A DNA stretch of 64,000 nt. Source: Leishmania mexicana MHOM/GT/2001/U1103 (taxonomy: Eukaryota > Euglenozoa > Kinetoplastea > Trypanosomatida > Trypanosomatidae). Below are positions 21,542-31,100 of this stretch, in pieces (the stretch's first letter is position 1; each line of letters opens with the position of its first letter). The translations under genes and the position numbers were made by a program. The notes beneath the pieces were generated by a model. The model made no database searches. It saw only the letters and a list, made by a program, of their open reading frames with translations, and was not told where the DNA came from. The stretch covers positions 548,434 through 612,433 of the forward strand of contig NC_018330.1 of the NCBI RefSeq assembly GCF_000234665.1, written 5' to 3'.

Positions 21542-21543
<2 letters not shown>

Positions 21544-21545
<2 letters not shown>
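21544..21545 (+). promoter_or_regulatory. Putative spliced-leader acceptor for RPS28 copy 1
   Basis: A T/C tract at 21449-21499 is followed, after a CA repeat, by the first AG at 21544-21545. The start codon is 19 bases downstream. A very short 5' UTR is common for ribosomal protein genes. Confidence 0.5.
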
Positions 21546-21564
21546 GCTGTAATCTTAGGGTATC

Positions 21565-21828
21565 ATGGCTGATTCGAAGAAGGACAACAAGAAGACCGAG
21601 GAGGTCGTCACCCAGGGTACGGACCAGGCCCAGGTTGGTCTGATCATCAAGGTTCTGGGCCGCACCGGCTCTCGCGGCAACGTGACCCAGGTGCGCGTGC
21701 GCCTGATGGCCGAGGCCGGCTCCCCGGACTACAACCGCACGATCGTGCGCAACGTGAAGGGCCCATGCAAGGAGAACGACATGCTCTCCCTCATGGAAAC
21801 CGAGCGTGAGGCTCGCCGTCTTCGTTAA
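21565..21828 (+). CDS. RPS28: 40S ribosomal protein S28 (called S33 in some trypanosomatid annotations), copy 1
   Basis: This 87-residue protein is a component of the small cytosolic ribosomal subunit, near the mRNA exit and the subunit head. The core [20 protein letters not shown] and the C-terminal [12 protein letters not shown] are hallmarks of the eS28 family. The N-terminus ([18 protein letters not shown]) is longer than in yeast or human S28. The coding sequence is the same as in the second copy at 22503, while the UTRs differ, which points to tandem duplication with ongoing gene conversion. Confidence 0.95.
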
Positions 21829-22502
21829 GATTATGCCACACATCTTAGCAGCAGCAGCAGCAGCAGCCATGTGAGTGTGTGAAGGGCTGTGCGACTCATT
21901 TTGTTTCTCGTTTTTATTCTCGTGATTTCCAAGAAAGAAGAAAACATCGAAAAAAAAAGTTGTGGCTCGGAAGAGTCGATGGCGATGTGCGAGTGCGCTC
22001 TTCTCTCCATCTGTGAAACTAGACATCCGGCAGGCACACGGCACAGGACATGCGCACTCGCCGCCTTTCTGTCACCACACAGAAGGGAGTGTCCATCAAG
22101 ATAGCGCGCACCTCGACATCCCTCTGTGTTTGCGTGCCTTTTTCGAATTCAGTTTCCACAGAGCTGATGCCGGTGGGCGCTTGGTGCGAGTGAGTGGGTA
22201 AGTAGACCGGAGCGAGGAAAACGCTGCAGTTGTGTGTGCCGCGTCCCTCCTCCCTCCTCTCCATCTCTTTGACCAGCACACACACACACACACACACTGC
22301 GCAAGCGCACCTCCTCTCCCATTATCCGTTGTCCTCTATCACATGTCACGCTGCACCATCTCCCTTTCCTCCCTGCCTTTCTGCTGCTCATACATATTGG
22401 GATGTATCTCGCCTCCACTCCCGATTTCTTCTATCACAAGCAACCCCATCCAACCCCACCCGCCCCTCCCCCCCCTCATCTCCCAGTCCATATACTCGCG
22501 CA
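21829..22502. other. Spacer between the two RPS28 genes
   Basis: About 670 bases. It starts with a CAG repeat (21848-21866) and contains a CA run at 22276-22295 and a C/T tract before the second gene. It is not similar to the spacer before copy 1 beyond simple repeats. Confidence 0.6.
22485..22486 (+). promoter_or_regulatory. Putative spliced-leader acceptor for RPS28 copy 2
   Basis: A strong C/T tract at 22440-22484 ends in tcccag, with AG at 22485-22486. The start codon is 16 bases downstream. Confidence 0.6.
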
Positions 22503-22766
22503 ATGGCTGATTCGAAGAAGGACAACAAGAAGACCGAGGAGGTCGTCACCCAGGGTACGGACCAGGCCCAGGTTGGTCTGATCATCAAGGTTCTGGGCCG
22601 CACCGGCTCTCGCGGCAACGTGACCCAGGTGCGCGTGCGCCTGATGGCCGAGGCCGGCTCCCCGGACTACAACCGCACGATCGTGCGCAACGTGAAGGGC
22701 CCATGCAAGGAGAACGACATGCTCTCCCTCATGGAAACCGAGCGTGAGGCTCGCCGTCTTCGTTAA
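22503..22766 (+). CDS. RPS28: 40S ribosomal protein S28, copy 2
   Basis: Same 87-residue protein as the gene at 21565; I see no base difference between the two coding sequences by eye. Similarity stops shortly after the stop codon (gttaagat-t versus gttaagat-c, then divergence). The frame is open further upstream, but the ATG at 22503 matches the start of copy 1 and lies just after the acceptor. Duplicate ribosomal protein genes raise mRNA output in organisms that lack promoter control of single genes. Confidence 0.95.
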
Positions 22767-23553
22767 GATCATGCCGACTAGGACTTCTTCGTGGACTGGC
22801 AGAGCACACGCGCGCACCACCGCACCCCGTATTCGTCTGTGTGTCTCTGAGAGTGCGTGTACGTCCTTGTGTTGATGGGATATGCCATTCCGGTGCGATG
22901 TTTTCTTTGTTCACTGTTTGTTCTCATTTACTTCCAAAATGAAAAATGGAAACGATCCAAAGGAAGGACGGGGGGGCAGCACAGACGCGTGGCTGCTATT
23001 CACCGCAACCTCCTCCCCCCTGCCTCTCTCCGTCCTTCTGTGCGACCGTGCTATGCGGAATGAGGTCAACGTGGTGTGTCTGCGCGTGCCTGCCGGTGAG
23101 CGTAACCACGAACGACGGCCCTACACGCACCTGCGCAAACCCGCTCTTGATAGTAGTGCCAACATAGAACTCCGCTTCAGTTGACGTACCATTGCCGCCT
23201 TCTGCTCTCCTGCTGTCAGCCCTACTCCCCATTTATCTCCATTTTCCCTCGCCCTCCTCTCCCCTCCTTCCGTTTCTCCGCCCTGCCTGCTGGATTCTTG
23301 CACTGGCAACGCACCTAGTCGATGGTATTAGACACAGCTGCTTCAGCTCCACGTGTGCTCGCGTGTGTATGGCTTGGCGCGGTGCTTGAGTCATTGTTTG
23401 TTGTGCTTGTCATCTGCCTTCCTTCCTCGCTGTTGCTGGTTGATTAACTCCGCTAGCGTAGCCTTGCAGACGCCAAGCACAAGCACACCCGCGCCGCACC
23501 GCCCTTCATTGTCATATCAAAGAGCAGATCAGGAGGAGGCGAAAGGCACAGAG
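22767..23553. other. Intergenic region
   Basis: Pyrimidine-rich spacer with no coding frame. A tract around 23398-23445 could direct trans-splicing of the MIT-domain gene, with an AG in gccttgcag at about 23468. Confidence 0.5.
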
Positions 23554-24540
23554 ATGGAGATGAGTATCGAGGCATTGATGGAGGCGCTGGCCGTGCTCCA
23601 GCAGGCGACTGCGCTCGACTTCTCCGGCAACGTCGAGGGCGCGGTGGAGATGTACATCGCCGCCGTCACGCGTCTCGACGCTGTCGTCGAAGTCCTGCCG
23701 GCCGATCTGGCGGAGACGGTAAAGCGGAACACGGAGGCGATACGACGCAAAATCGACATGCTGCGCCGGTCGCGCTGGACGCGCGAACAGACCACCTTCT
23801 TCCCCTCCTTCACGACCCAGTTCGTCCCCGTCCCAATCCCCATTGAGGACTACCGCGTGCCGCGCTCGCCCTTCTCGCGCGTGTTCTGGCTGATGCGGCT
23901 GCTGAAGCGCTCCATCCACCAAGGCGCCTTCTTCACACCTAGCCTGTATGTCTCGCGGGAAGTGTGGATGCAGGACGGCTGCGGCGCCTCTCTGCGATTT
24001 GTAGGTGCCAAGATCAAGTACATGTCCGCACTCTGCACCGCGATGGACCCGCTGCGGTCGATGACGACTCTCGGCGATATTGAGAAGACAGAAATGCACC
24101 TGCGTAAGTTCGTCGATGTCGAACGCGAACTCCGCAGCACCCTCGACAGCGAGATTGGTCGGGTGAAGGATGCGAAGCCGCAGAAGAAGACTGTGTGGGG
24201 TGCGCTGGCCAAGAAGGCCAAGTTGTGGACGCACCAGGAGTCGAACTATGACGTATGCCTGACTTGGGCGTCAAGTGCGCTGGAGCAGGGGCAGCTGTTC
24301 GAACGGTGGCACATCTACTTTGCACAGGCGGTCAAAGGCGTGTCGCCGGCGCCGCCGGGCATCCAGGTCATTCTGGATCTCCTGCAGCACATTGGCGTCC
24401 AGCTGTACTCCGGCCTCTGCGTATTTCTTCTGCATGACATGACGATACTGGTCGAACGCTATCAGTCCAAGTGCCAGAAGAGCGCCACTCACCTTCTCCC
24501 TGTTGAGCCGAAGCTGGAGAGCGGGGGCGCGAGTATCTGA
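23554..24540 (+). CDS. MIT-domain protein, hypothetical
   Basis: The protein has 328 residues from the ATG at 23554 (a second ATG follows two codons later). The first ~75 residues read as an MIT domain, a three-helix bundle that binds ESCRT-III tails. Its hallmarks are LMEALAVLQQATALDFSGNV, AVEMYIAAVTRL and the third helix ending RRKIDMLRR. MIT proteins such as VPS4, LIP5 and katanin-like or calpain-like proteins act in endosomal sorting, abscission and microtubule work. The remaining ~250 residues show no AAA, protease or kinase motif that I recognise. They include a conserved-looking region around FLMRLLKRSIHQGAFFTPSLY and end in a helical segment. No membrane segment is certain. The domain call is from pattern only. 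Confidence 0.75.
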   Translation: MEMSIEALMEALAVLQQATALDFSGNVEGAVEMYIAAVTRLDAVVEVLPADLAETVKRNTEAIRRKIDMLRRSRWTREQTTFFPSFTTQFVPVPIPIEDYRVPRSPFSRVFWLMRLLKRSIHQGAFFTPSLYVSREVWMQDGCGASLRFVGAKIKYMSALCTAMDPLRSMTTLGDIEKTEMHLRKFVDVERELRSTLDSEIGRVKDAKPQKKTVWGALAKKAKLWTHQESNYDVCLTWASSALEQGQLFERWHIYFAQAVKGVSPAPPGIQVILDLLQHIGVQLYSGLCVFLLHDMTILVERYQSKCQKSATHLLPVEPKLESGGASI

Positions 24541-25308
24541 GTCTATACGTCTGTGTCTGTGTGTGCCAGTCTGCGTCTTGCTACCGCTACGCTTCTTCGT
24601 TGGGATGCGGATGGCAAGAGAGGTGCTGTAGATCCCCAGCAGCGTCTCTGCCGTGTGCATGTGTATGTTCTACCTGACAGGTGTGCGCGCATGCCAGGGC
24701 ACCCGTCGTCGCATGCACACATCCGCATTCCTCTTTGAGGGACTTTTTACGTGATGCTGCTTCAATCTCCCACCCATATCGTACGTTTCGCGTGCAAGGG
24801 CTCGCAAGTGACAGCCCTAGGTAGCAAGTTACCCGGGAACTCCGTCCATCTCAAAGGTCGACCACGGAAAACAGAAAAAACGGCATGCGTATACATACAC
24901 ATACGCCCATGTCACCCCATTGAGCAAAGAAAGCGGGTGGGAAACGCGAACAGGGCTTGCGTGATGTCGAGTACACGAAGGAGGGGAGTAGGTAGCAGTG
25001 GCTTTTTTTTTTGTGGGGTGGGGGTGCGCATGCCTCATGGCGACCCTCACGTCTAACGGACGACTCGCGCTTGGAAGTGTCATTGCCATCTGCTGTCTCC
25101 CTCTTCGCTCCTTGATGCGTCTCTTCACGTCCGTCTCGCACGGCTCGCCGACGCACACATCCACACCGATCTCTCCTCTCCTCCCCCTTTTCCTCTTCCG
25201 CGCACTCTCTCCAGGACGGTGCGGCGTCCCCGAGAGCGACCCTCGCCAACAAGCCCTGCACAGAGCGGCAGAAGTGGAAGTGGTAGCAGAGGGGCTGCTG
25301 TCGACGAT
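24541..25308. other. Intergenic region
   Basis: Spacer without coding character. It contains a T run at 25003-25011 and a strong C/T tract at 25160-25212 feeding the LRR gene. Confidence 0.5.
25213..25214 (+). promoter_or_regulatory. Putative spliced-leader acceptor for the LRR gene
   Basis: The tract ctctcctctcctcccccttt and what follows it (about 25170-25210) ends in ctccag, with AG at 25213-25214. The ATG is 94 bases downstream. Confidence 0.6.
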
Positions 25309-27120
25309 ATGCAATCCATGCAGCTCACGAACGATGCCGGGTTCAAATTCGAGCTGTGGAAGAAGCTGCTCACGGATGCCCTCGTTAAGGGACAGCAGGG
25401 TAGCGATGTGGGCATGCAAGCGAGCGTTGCGTCTGCGCTCTTCCGTGTAGCGCTGCCGACCGTCCAAGTGCACCTCCCGCGACGAGTTCGAGAGCCGTGC
25501 TGCCTCTCCGGTGCGTGCACGACACCTGGCATCCCGTTCGTGCACCGCTGCATTCATCTCGGTCGCCGTCGCATCGAGACAATGGAAAGTTGCCGTGACG
25601 AGCTGTGCTTCTGCTTAGCGCACTCCACGACGTGCGCTGGCCCCGCGGTTGACCTCGTGGTACATGGCTACTACTCCACAGGAAATGACATGCGCGATCG
25701 CTACCGTGGACTACGCTGCCTGCTGCACCACACGCGGGCACGCCGCATCTGCTTCGAGAACGTGGACAACGGCAACGACGCGCGCGAGATCGTGGGAGAG
25801 CTTGGCTACCTCATGCAAAGCGCGAGCATTCGAAGCCACTCATGGTCGGAGCTGCATCTCATCAACTGTGCCTTGAACCCGGTATCATTCCACACCCTGG
25901 CGACATGTCTGCGCACCTATGACTGCCTGGTGAATGTGGCCATCGAAAACTGCCACGTCGGCACCCTCGCCAGCGTGGCGGCGTACGTACGTTCTGCGAC
26001 GCGCCTCACGCACCTCTCTCTGCGAGGGACGACGATGGCGACCCATTGGACAGCTGTCGGCGAAGCGGTGGCGGCGTCCGTTTCGCTCGTACACCTCAAT
26101 ATCTCCGCTTGTAACTGGCAGGATGTGCCACAGCTCTCGGAGTTTGTGGGCTCACTGGCCGCCTTCGCGCCACGCCCCCGTTTCGCTCTAGACCTGTCCT
26201 CCAACCTTCTTACCTCCAAGTGTTTTGCACTCCTGACCAAGGCCAGCGTCGCCTTTCGCGCCTGTATCACGGACGTCTTCCTCGGCGGCCACAAGTTCAC
26301 GGACGACGAGGAGGACGTCTCGCGCTTCCTCGGCGCCTACGCGCTTCTCGACACCCTCAGCCTTTGCCGCTCTGTTCTCAGCACCGGCACCGCCCAGCGC
26401 GTGCTTCGAGCCATCACGGACAAGAAAAGGCTGTGGCGCCTAGTCGACGTCGCCCACGTGAACCTCGCTACCAGCTTTTTCAAGCGCATCTGTCAAGCCC
26501 CCTTTGCTCCCGGGACGTCGTCGCTCGTGTGCTCCGGGGTCGACCTGCACGGTCAGGTCACCAAAGCCGGCTTTGCGGTGTGCGCTCCTGTGCTGTCACG
26601 TCTCGATCTTTCCTATTGCAGCCTGACCGACGAGTGCGTTGGTCAGTTGGCGTCGGCGCTGGAGCGCGGTGCCCCGCTGTCCCTCCGCCATCTTGGACTT
26701 AGCTCGAACGTGGTGGAGAGGAACCGCACCAAGGGTGGTGATGGGAGCTTTTTGTTTCTCTGCAAGGCGCTCCGGTCGCACAGCGCCCCGTACCTGGAGT
26801 CGCTGGATCTCTCCGGCAACAAGCTGCCTCTCCTACCTGTAGTCGCCCTTATGGAGCAGGCGTCGGTCACCATGCGCTGGGTGAACTTCTCCAACTCCTC
26901 CATCGCCGACTGCTCCGCGGACCGGGTGCGGGTGCTGACGACACTGATGCGACGCCAACGCGGTGCAGCTGCCCCGTTTGTCGCACTTGACATCATCATG
27001 GCCTCCTCGGTCGATGAGCCGTGGGTTGGCCTGAAGGAGGTCACCGAGTGGCTCACCACGCAGGTGAGCGTTCGCCTCATAACAGAGGCGACAGTCGCCA
27101 CCGCGTCGTGGGCGACGTAG
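25309..27120 (+). CDS. Leucine-rich repeat protein, hypothetical
   Basis: The protein has 603 residues from the first ATG after the splice acceptor. It carries repeated ribonuclease-inhibitor-type LRR units of the form LxxLxLxxN/CxL: LTHLSLRGTTM, LVHLNISACNW, FALDLSSNLLT, LDTLSLCRSVL, LSRLDLSYCSLTDECV, LRHLGLSSNVV and LESLDLSGNKLPLLP, spread from about residue 220 to 560. Such proteins form curved scaffolds for protein binding. Many trypanosomatid LRR proteins are cytoskeletal or flagellar, but nothing here decides this. No signal peptide, no membrane segment. Intact frame, GC-rich codon use like the neighbours. Confidence 0.85.
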   Translation: MQSMQLTNDAGFKFELWKKLLTDALVKGQQGSDVGMQASVASALFRVALPTVQVHLPRRVREPCCLSGACTTPGIPFVHRCIHLGRRRIETMESCRDELCFCLAHSTTCAGPAVDLVVHGYYSTGNDMRDRYRGLRCLLHHTRARRICFENVDNGNDAREIVGELGYLMQSASIRSHSWSELHLINCALNPVSFHTLATCLRTYDCLVNVAIENCHVGTLASVAAYVRSATRLTHLSLRGTTMATHWTAVGEAVAASVSLVHLNISACNWQDVPQLSEFVGSLAAFAPRPRFALDLSSNLLTSKCFALLTKASVAFRACITDVFLGGHKFTDDEEDVSRFLGAYALLDTLSLCRSVLSTGTAQRVLRAITDKKRLWRLVDVAHVNLATSFFKRICQAPFAPGTSSLVCSGVDLHGQVTKAGFAVCAPVLSRLDLSYCSLTDECVGQLASALERGAPLSLRHLGLSSNVVERNRTKGGDGSFLFLCKALRSHSAPYLESLDLSGNKLPLLPVVALMEQASVTMRWVNFSNSSIADCSADRVRVLTTLMRRQRGAAAPFVALDIIMASSVDEPWVGLKEVTEWLTTQVSVRLITEATVATASWAT

Positions 27121-27526
27121 CGTCGCAAGATGCTGTTGGGGGCACGCGAATTGTGTTGGTGGGCCAACAGTGGTTGGTGTTTGCTGTACCTTCCACTCTC
27201 CTCCACCTTGGGTGCGAGTGCGCGCGCCTCTTTGCAGGTGCTGCTGATTCCTCCAACTCTAAAGTGTGCCGTTGCGTAGCATTGTCGTGCTTTTCCCTCA
27301 CAGTACCTCCTCGCTTTTCGATGTCTGTGCATGTTATACCGCGGATCCGTGAACCCGGCAACCCCCGCGGCGCCACGCCATGGCTCCTTTTCCTAACGAG
27401 CGCATCCATCATGCAGCATGTCACCACCGTCTGTTCATGCATCGTCCCGCTCTCCATCACAACTTCGTTCACCACTATCGCATGCCTCAAGTGCCACGCA
27501 AAGGCGCGCACACACACACAATATAC
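27121..27526. other. Short intergenic region
   Basis: About 400 bases. The frame of the next gene stays open upstream to 27380 but has His/Arg-rich, non-conserved-looking content. I treat it as 5' UTR. Confidence 0.45.
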
Positions 27527-28117
27527 ATGAGCGTCTCAGCGCAACGTGAGAGGACCGTGGCCGAAATTGCACGACGAGAGTGCGCGCTGCTCACAAGACT
27601 GGTCACTACCAACCGACGGAGCAGGGTGTACAGGCACCACCTCTTTTTCCGCCGCGCTCGCCACGCCGTGCAACTTGCAAGGAAGTGCTACAACGCAGCG
27701 AATCCTAACTTACAGAGGCGCAAGGAGAGACGACAGTCCGCGGCGCTGCTCTCGGCGCACCGCGCGCTGATCAAGGCGGTGGAGCACTGCACTGCGGAGC
27801 TGGCCGCTAACCGCATTGACACAATCGCCCTTTGCGTCGCATTCATCGGCATCCTGTCACGACTTGGCTGCTGCGTAGGGCAGACGATCTTGCTGAGTGG
27901 CGGTGCAGCGCTGCTCCCCAGCTCGTGCCCGGACTCCTACGTCCGCTACCTGGCAGCGACTGTCCTCGCGCAGCCATCGACGAGTCCCTCCCCTCCTCCC
28001 CCATCTCCCACGTTCCACGTCGCCCCGCCAGAAAATCTGCGAGAAAAGAGCAGCAGTCGCTCTTACGGCGACATTGTGAACCGGCTAGTAAAACAACCGC
28101 CAAGGAGGAAACGCTAG
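27527..28117 (+). CDS. Small basic hypothetical protein with one hydrophobic segment
   Basis: The protein has 196 residues if the ATG at 27527 (MSVSAQRERTVAEIARRE) is the start. An upstream in-frame ATG at 27380 would add 49 His-rich residues. The N-terminal half is very basic (RRSRVYRHHLFFRRARHAV, QRRKERRQ). A hydrophobic stretch follows at about 113-145 (IDTIALCVAFIGILSRLG and beyond), then a Pro/Ser-rich linker and a basic tail (KQPPRRKR). One membrane helix is possible. I do not recognise the family. The frame is clean and gene-sized for this locus, but the gene borders an anomalous region, so its 3' context is doubtful. Confidence 0.6.
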   Translation: MSVSAQRERTVAEIARRECALLTRLVTTNRRSRVYRHHLFFRRARHAVQLARKCYNAANPNLQRRKERRQSAALLSAHRALIKAVEHCTAELAANRIDTIALCVAFIGILSRLGCCVGQTILLSGGAALLPSSCPDSYVRYLAATVLAQPSTSPSPPPPSPTFHVAPPENLREKSSSRSYGDIVNRLVKQPPRRKR

Positions 28118-31100
28118 TGGAAGACACTCGCGTAAGAACCCGCAAGGTATCCGTTGCTCCCTGCCGCACACATCCACGCTCTTTTTGTTTTCCCAACGTA
28201 TCCCCCTACCACGAGCAGGTCAACAAACAGACGCGTGCACAACGACCCTTCACCTACCTCTGTTGCACTGCCGCTGTGTCAACCAACCGGGTTTACATCC
28301 AGCACCACCGCAACGCACCTAACGCAGAAAAACAAGAGGCAGATCCGTGTTTTTGTTAAATCGCCAACACGATTCGCCGCGAGCTCGTACAAGCGTGGTC
28401 ATGACCGCATGCCTCTTTGGTAAAGCGCTAGGCCGGGTCTGCCCGCCGGTACCGGGAATCCGCAGCCGTAACCGAGGGCAGGCCGTAGGGTATTGGCTTT
28501 TTTCCCGGGCGGGCGCTTGGCCCCGATGAAACGCCCAGGCGCCCGGCGCCGCCGAGGCAAAATGCGAACCACCGCCCCTCCCGGGGGAACAGACGCGGCC
28601 CAAAAGCGGCCCCGCGCACAGAGCCAAAAACCCCGACCAGCACAAACAGAAAGGCACAATCGTCGGGAAACGAACACCACGCCAGGAGAGCCCCCCCCCG
28701 CCAAACAAAACAAGGCCGCACGATCGACCCCGCCCAAGAGAAACCACGGACGGCCACACACATCCCGCAACGCAAAGGCACGGACAAACCCCCGAGTCCG
28801 AAAAAACAACGAAGCCAACGAAAATCACGACGACATTACGGTAACTTCCGCGTCTGATGAACGAGGGCAGCCCAGATACGGCAAACCCCCGTTTCGACCG
28901 ATTCTAAGGACACAACAGCTTCCTTCACACCAAAACATCCGGAAACCGTAACAAACACCAACCCTGCAAGAACGCACGCCCGCCGCAGAGCGGACACTTC
29001 GCCACTCAAAAACCAAACGAACCATGCAATGTCACAACCCTCTCCTCGGGATTTTCCGCCCGCCGCAAAGCCCTTCGGCGGCTCCCCGGCCCCCAACGCC
29101 CCGTCCGTTTTTCCGCTACCCGTCCCCCCCCCCCCCGGCCCTTTCCGCTTGGCCTCACCCCCCGCGCCATCCGCGGGCGGTCCTCCCCCGGGCGCCGGTC
29201 CCCGGCCCCCCCCCCCTCTGGCGCGCCGCCGCGGGCCTGGCCGCTAGCCCCAACGGATAGGCCCCGCGCCCCCGCCTGCGCCCACCCCACCCTGATCTCC
29301 CCACCACCTGGAGGGGCTCGGCACCGGGCCAAACAGGGGGTGGGAGGCCCACCACCCCAGAAAGGCCGCCCCTCCCCCCGAAGCCACGCGCCAAGGCCCC
29401 CCCCAAGAGGGAAACACGAGAACGAGGAAAAACAAAACACGAAAAGAGGTTTGCCGAAAGAAAAGGGGGTGAGCGAGACAGCCGAACAACGGAGAGAGCC
29501 CAACGGGCAGCGGGTGCAAGCGAGAGCATGGGACGGGAATGCGCCTGAGAAAGGCAGTGAAAACCAAAAATTGGATATCAGCGGAGAGTAAGCAATAAAG
29601 AAACGAGGAACAGCGTCAGGGGAGAAGGGGCCCGACACACCCACACGCACACCCGCATGAATCGCAGAAAACAGACCCGCAATACCGCGGTGCGCCGCCA
29701 TCTCCCAGACTCCGCCGCCGGGGCGTCTGTTTCCCCCTGCGTCTGCGCGCAGCGTCCTCATCCCCAGAAGAAAAAGGGATTTGACAAAACCAGACACATG
29801 CGCACCCACACGTTGGGCACTGCATTGTCCTGTTTCCCCGTGCCCGTTCCTTCACCGTAAAACATGCGCTTAACTCCACCCCACCGGGTCCACCGAAGGC
29901 GCCCATCGCGTGCTGCAACGCGGCCGTAGATACACACGTAACAGCAACGCCCGCGAGGTCATCGGAGCAGGAACTCGGCCCCAAACACTAGCTACACACG
30001 TGCCTTCAGGGTGTCCCATAGCTGCATCCAGTATGCCTGTCGCCGCGTGGCGCATCGCTCGGGGTAGCTCAGCTTCCCCGCAGGTAGGGAGCGAGGACCA
30101 AGTTGGACGCGTTGGATTCACGCCGACACCTTTCCCATCACATGGATGGCACAAGGGCGTTTACAGTCGCAGCCTTCCCTAACGGCCCGCCATCCAGCCT
30201 CCGACCGCAAACATCAGTAGCGACATATCACCTTCACCCCCTCACGCCGTGGGCACAAAACCCTTCCACCACCGGAAGTGACGCTGCGTTGCCCGGAGCG
30301 AAGGATTTTTTGATTCCCCCCAAAATAGCCTGATTATCCTGACAGTAAAAAGAGGCAACCACAGCAATCCCCAACAGTGTCTTACCACTAGAAGCGCGAC
30401 AGCCTGTCGGCTTTTCATTTCGCCTTGCGGTGGCGGCAAACAAACAGGGGCACCCCCACAGTCCCCAAGTCCCACCCCCAGGTTTCACAACCCGCAGCGC
30501 CATAGGGGAAAGGGTGACGAAAAAACGCCAAATTTCAGAACTGTCAACAGGTCGCGAAAGGTGCTTAAGAGGCCAAAACCATAGTCCGTAGTGTGGCTTT
30601 TAGGTTTGAAGAAAAAACACCACAAATGGCAACAAATCAAGGATTGAAAAGAAAGTCATTAACAAGAATCCACAAAAGCCCTAACAAAGCCGAAACTTAA
30701 AGGGGGGCTGCGCCAACCCCCCCCCCCGCGGGAAAAAAGTGGCCAGAAACATGAGCCACGATACCGCGTTTTACTTAGGCTACTCGGAAAACCTGGTTTT
30801 CGGAGAGGGGACCAGTAATAGGAGACACGAGGGCTGAATGGAAGAGGCGCGTATAACAAAGACCCGGCGCGAGGAGAACCGGCACACGGGCCTGGTGGAA
30901 GATTTTTTCCGCGACACAGCTTATAAGGGAACAGGGGAAGCCAACGGCTTGGCGACAGTGGTCGCCAAACACCAAAGGCGTATTAACCCCCACTTGGAAA
31001 ACGAGGGCCCCGCGCATTCTGATCCCTCTTCATAAATAGTTGGTGACATTATATAAAAAACATGTAAGTGCGACAGAAAAATACAAAAAATTGCAGTTTC

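Larger units (their letters stand above)
20355..21564. other. Intergenic region
   Basis: Pyrimidine-rich spacer with several C runs (20657, 20997, 21067) and a CA run at 21514-21541 just before the first RPS28 gene. No coding frame seen. Confidence 0.55.

Noticed and set aside
28493..29600. Long open frames on both strands in the GC-rich anomalous stretch
   Set aside because: Composition is extreme, products are Pro/Arg/Gly-rich, frames are open on several strands at once, and nothing resembles a family. Expected by chance in stop-poor GC-rich sequence.
31040..31060. Sequence resembling a phage SP6 promoter (ggtgacattatata), hinting at cloning vector
   Set aside because: Only a partial match (two or three mismatches in the core) and the following bases do not match vector polylinkers I know. 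Not enough to call vector.
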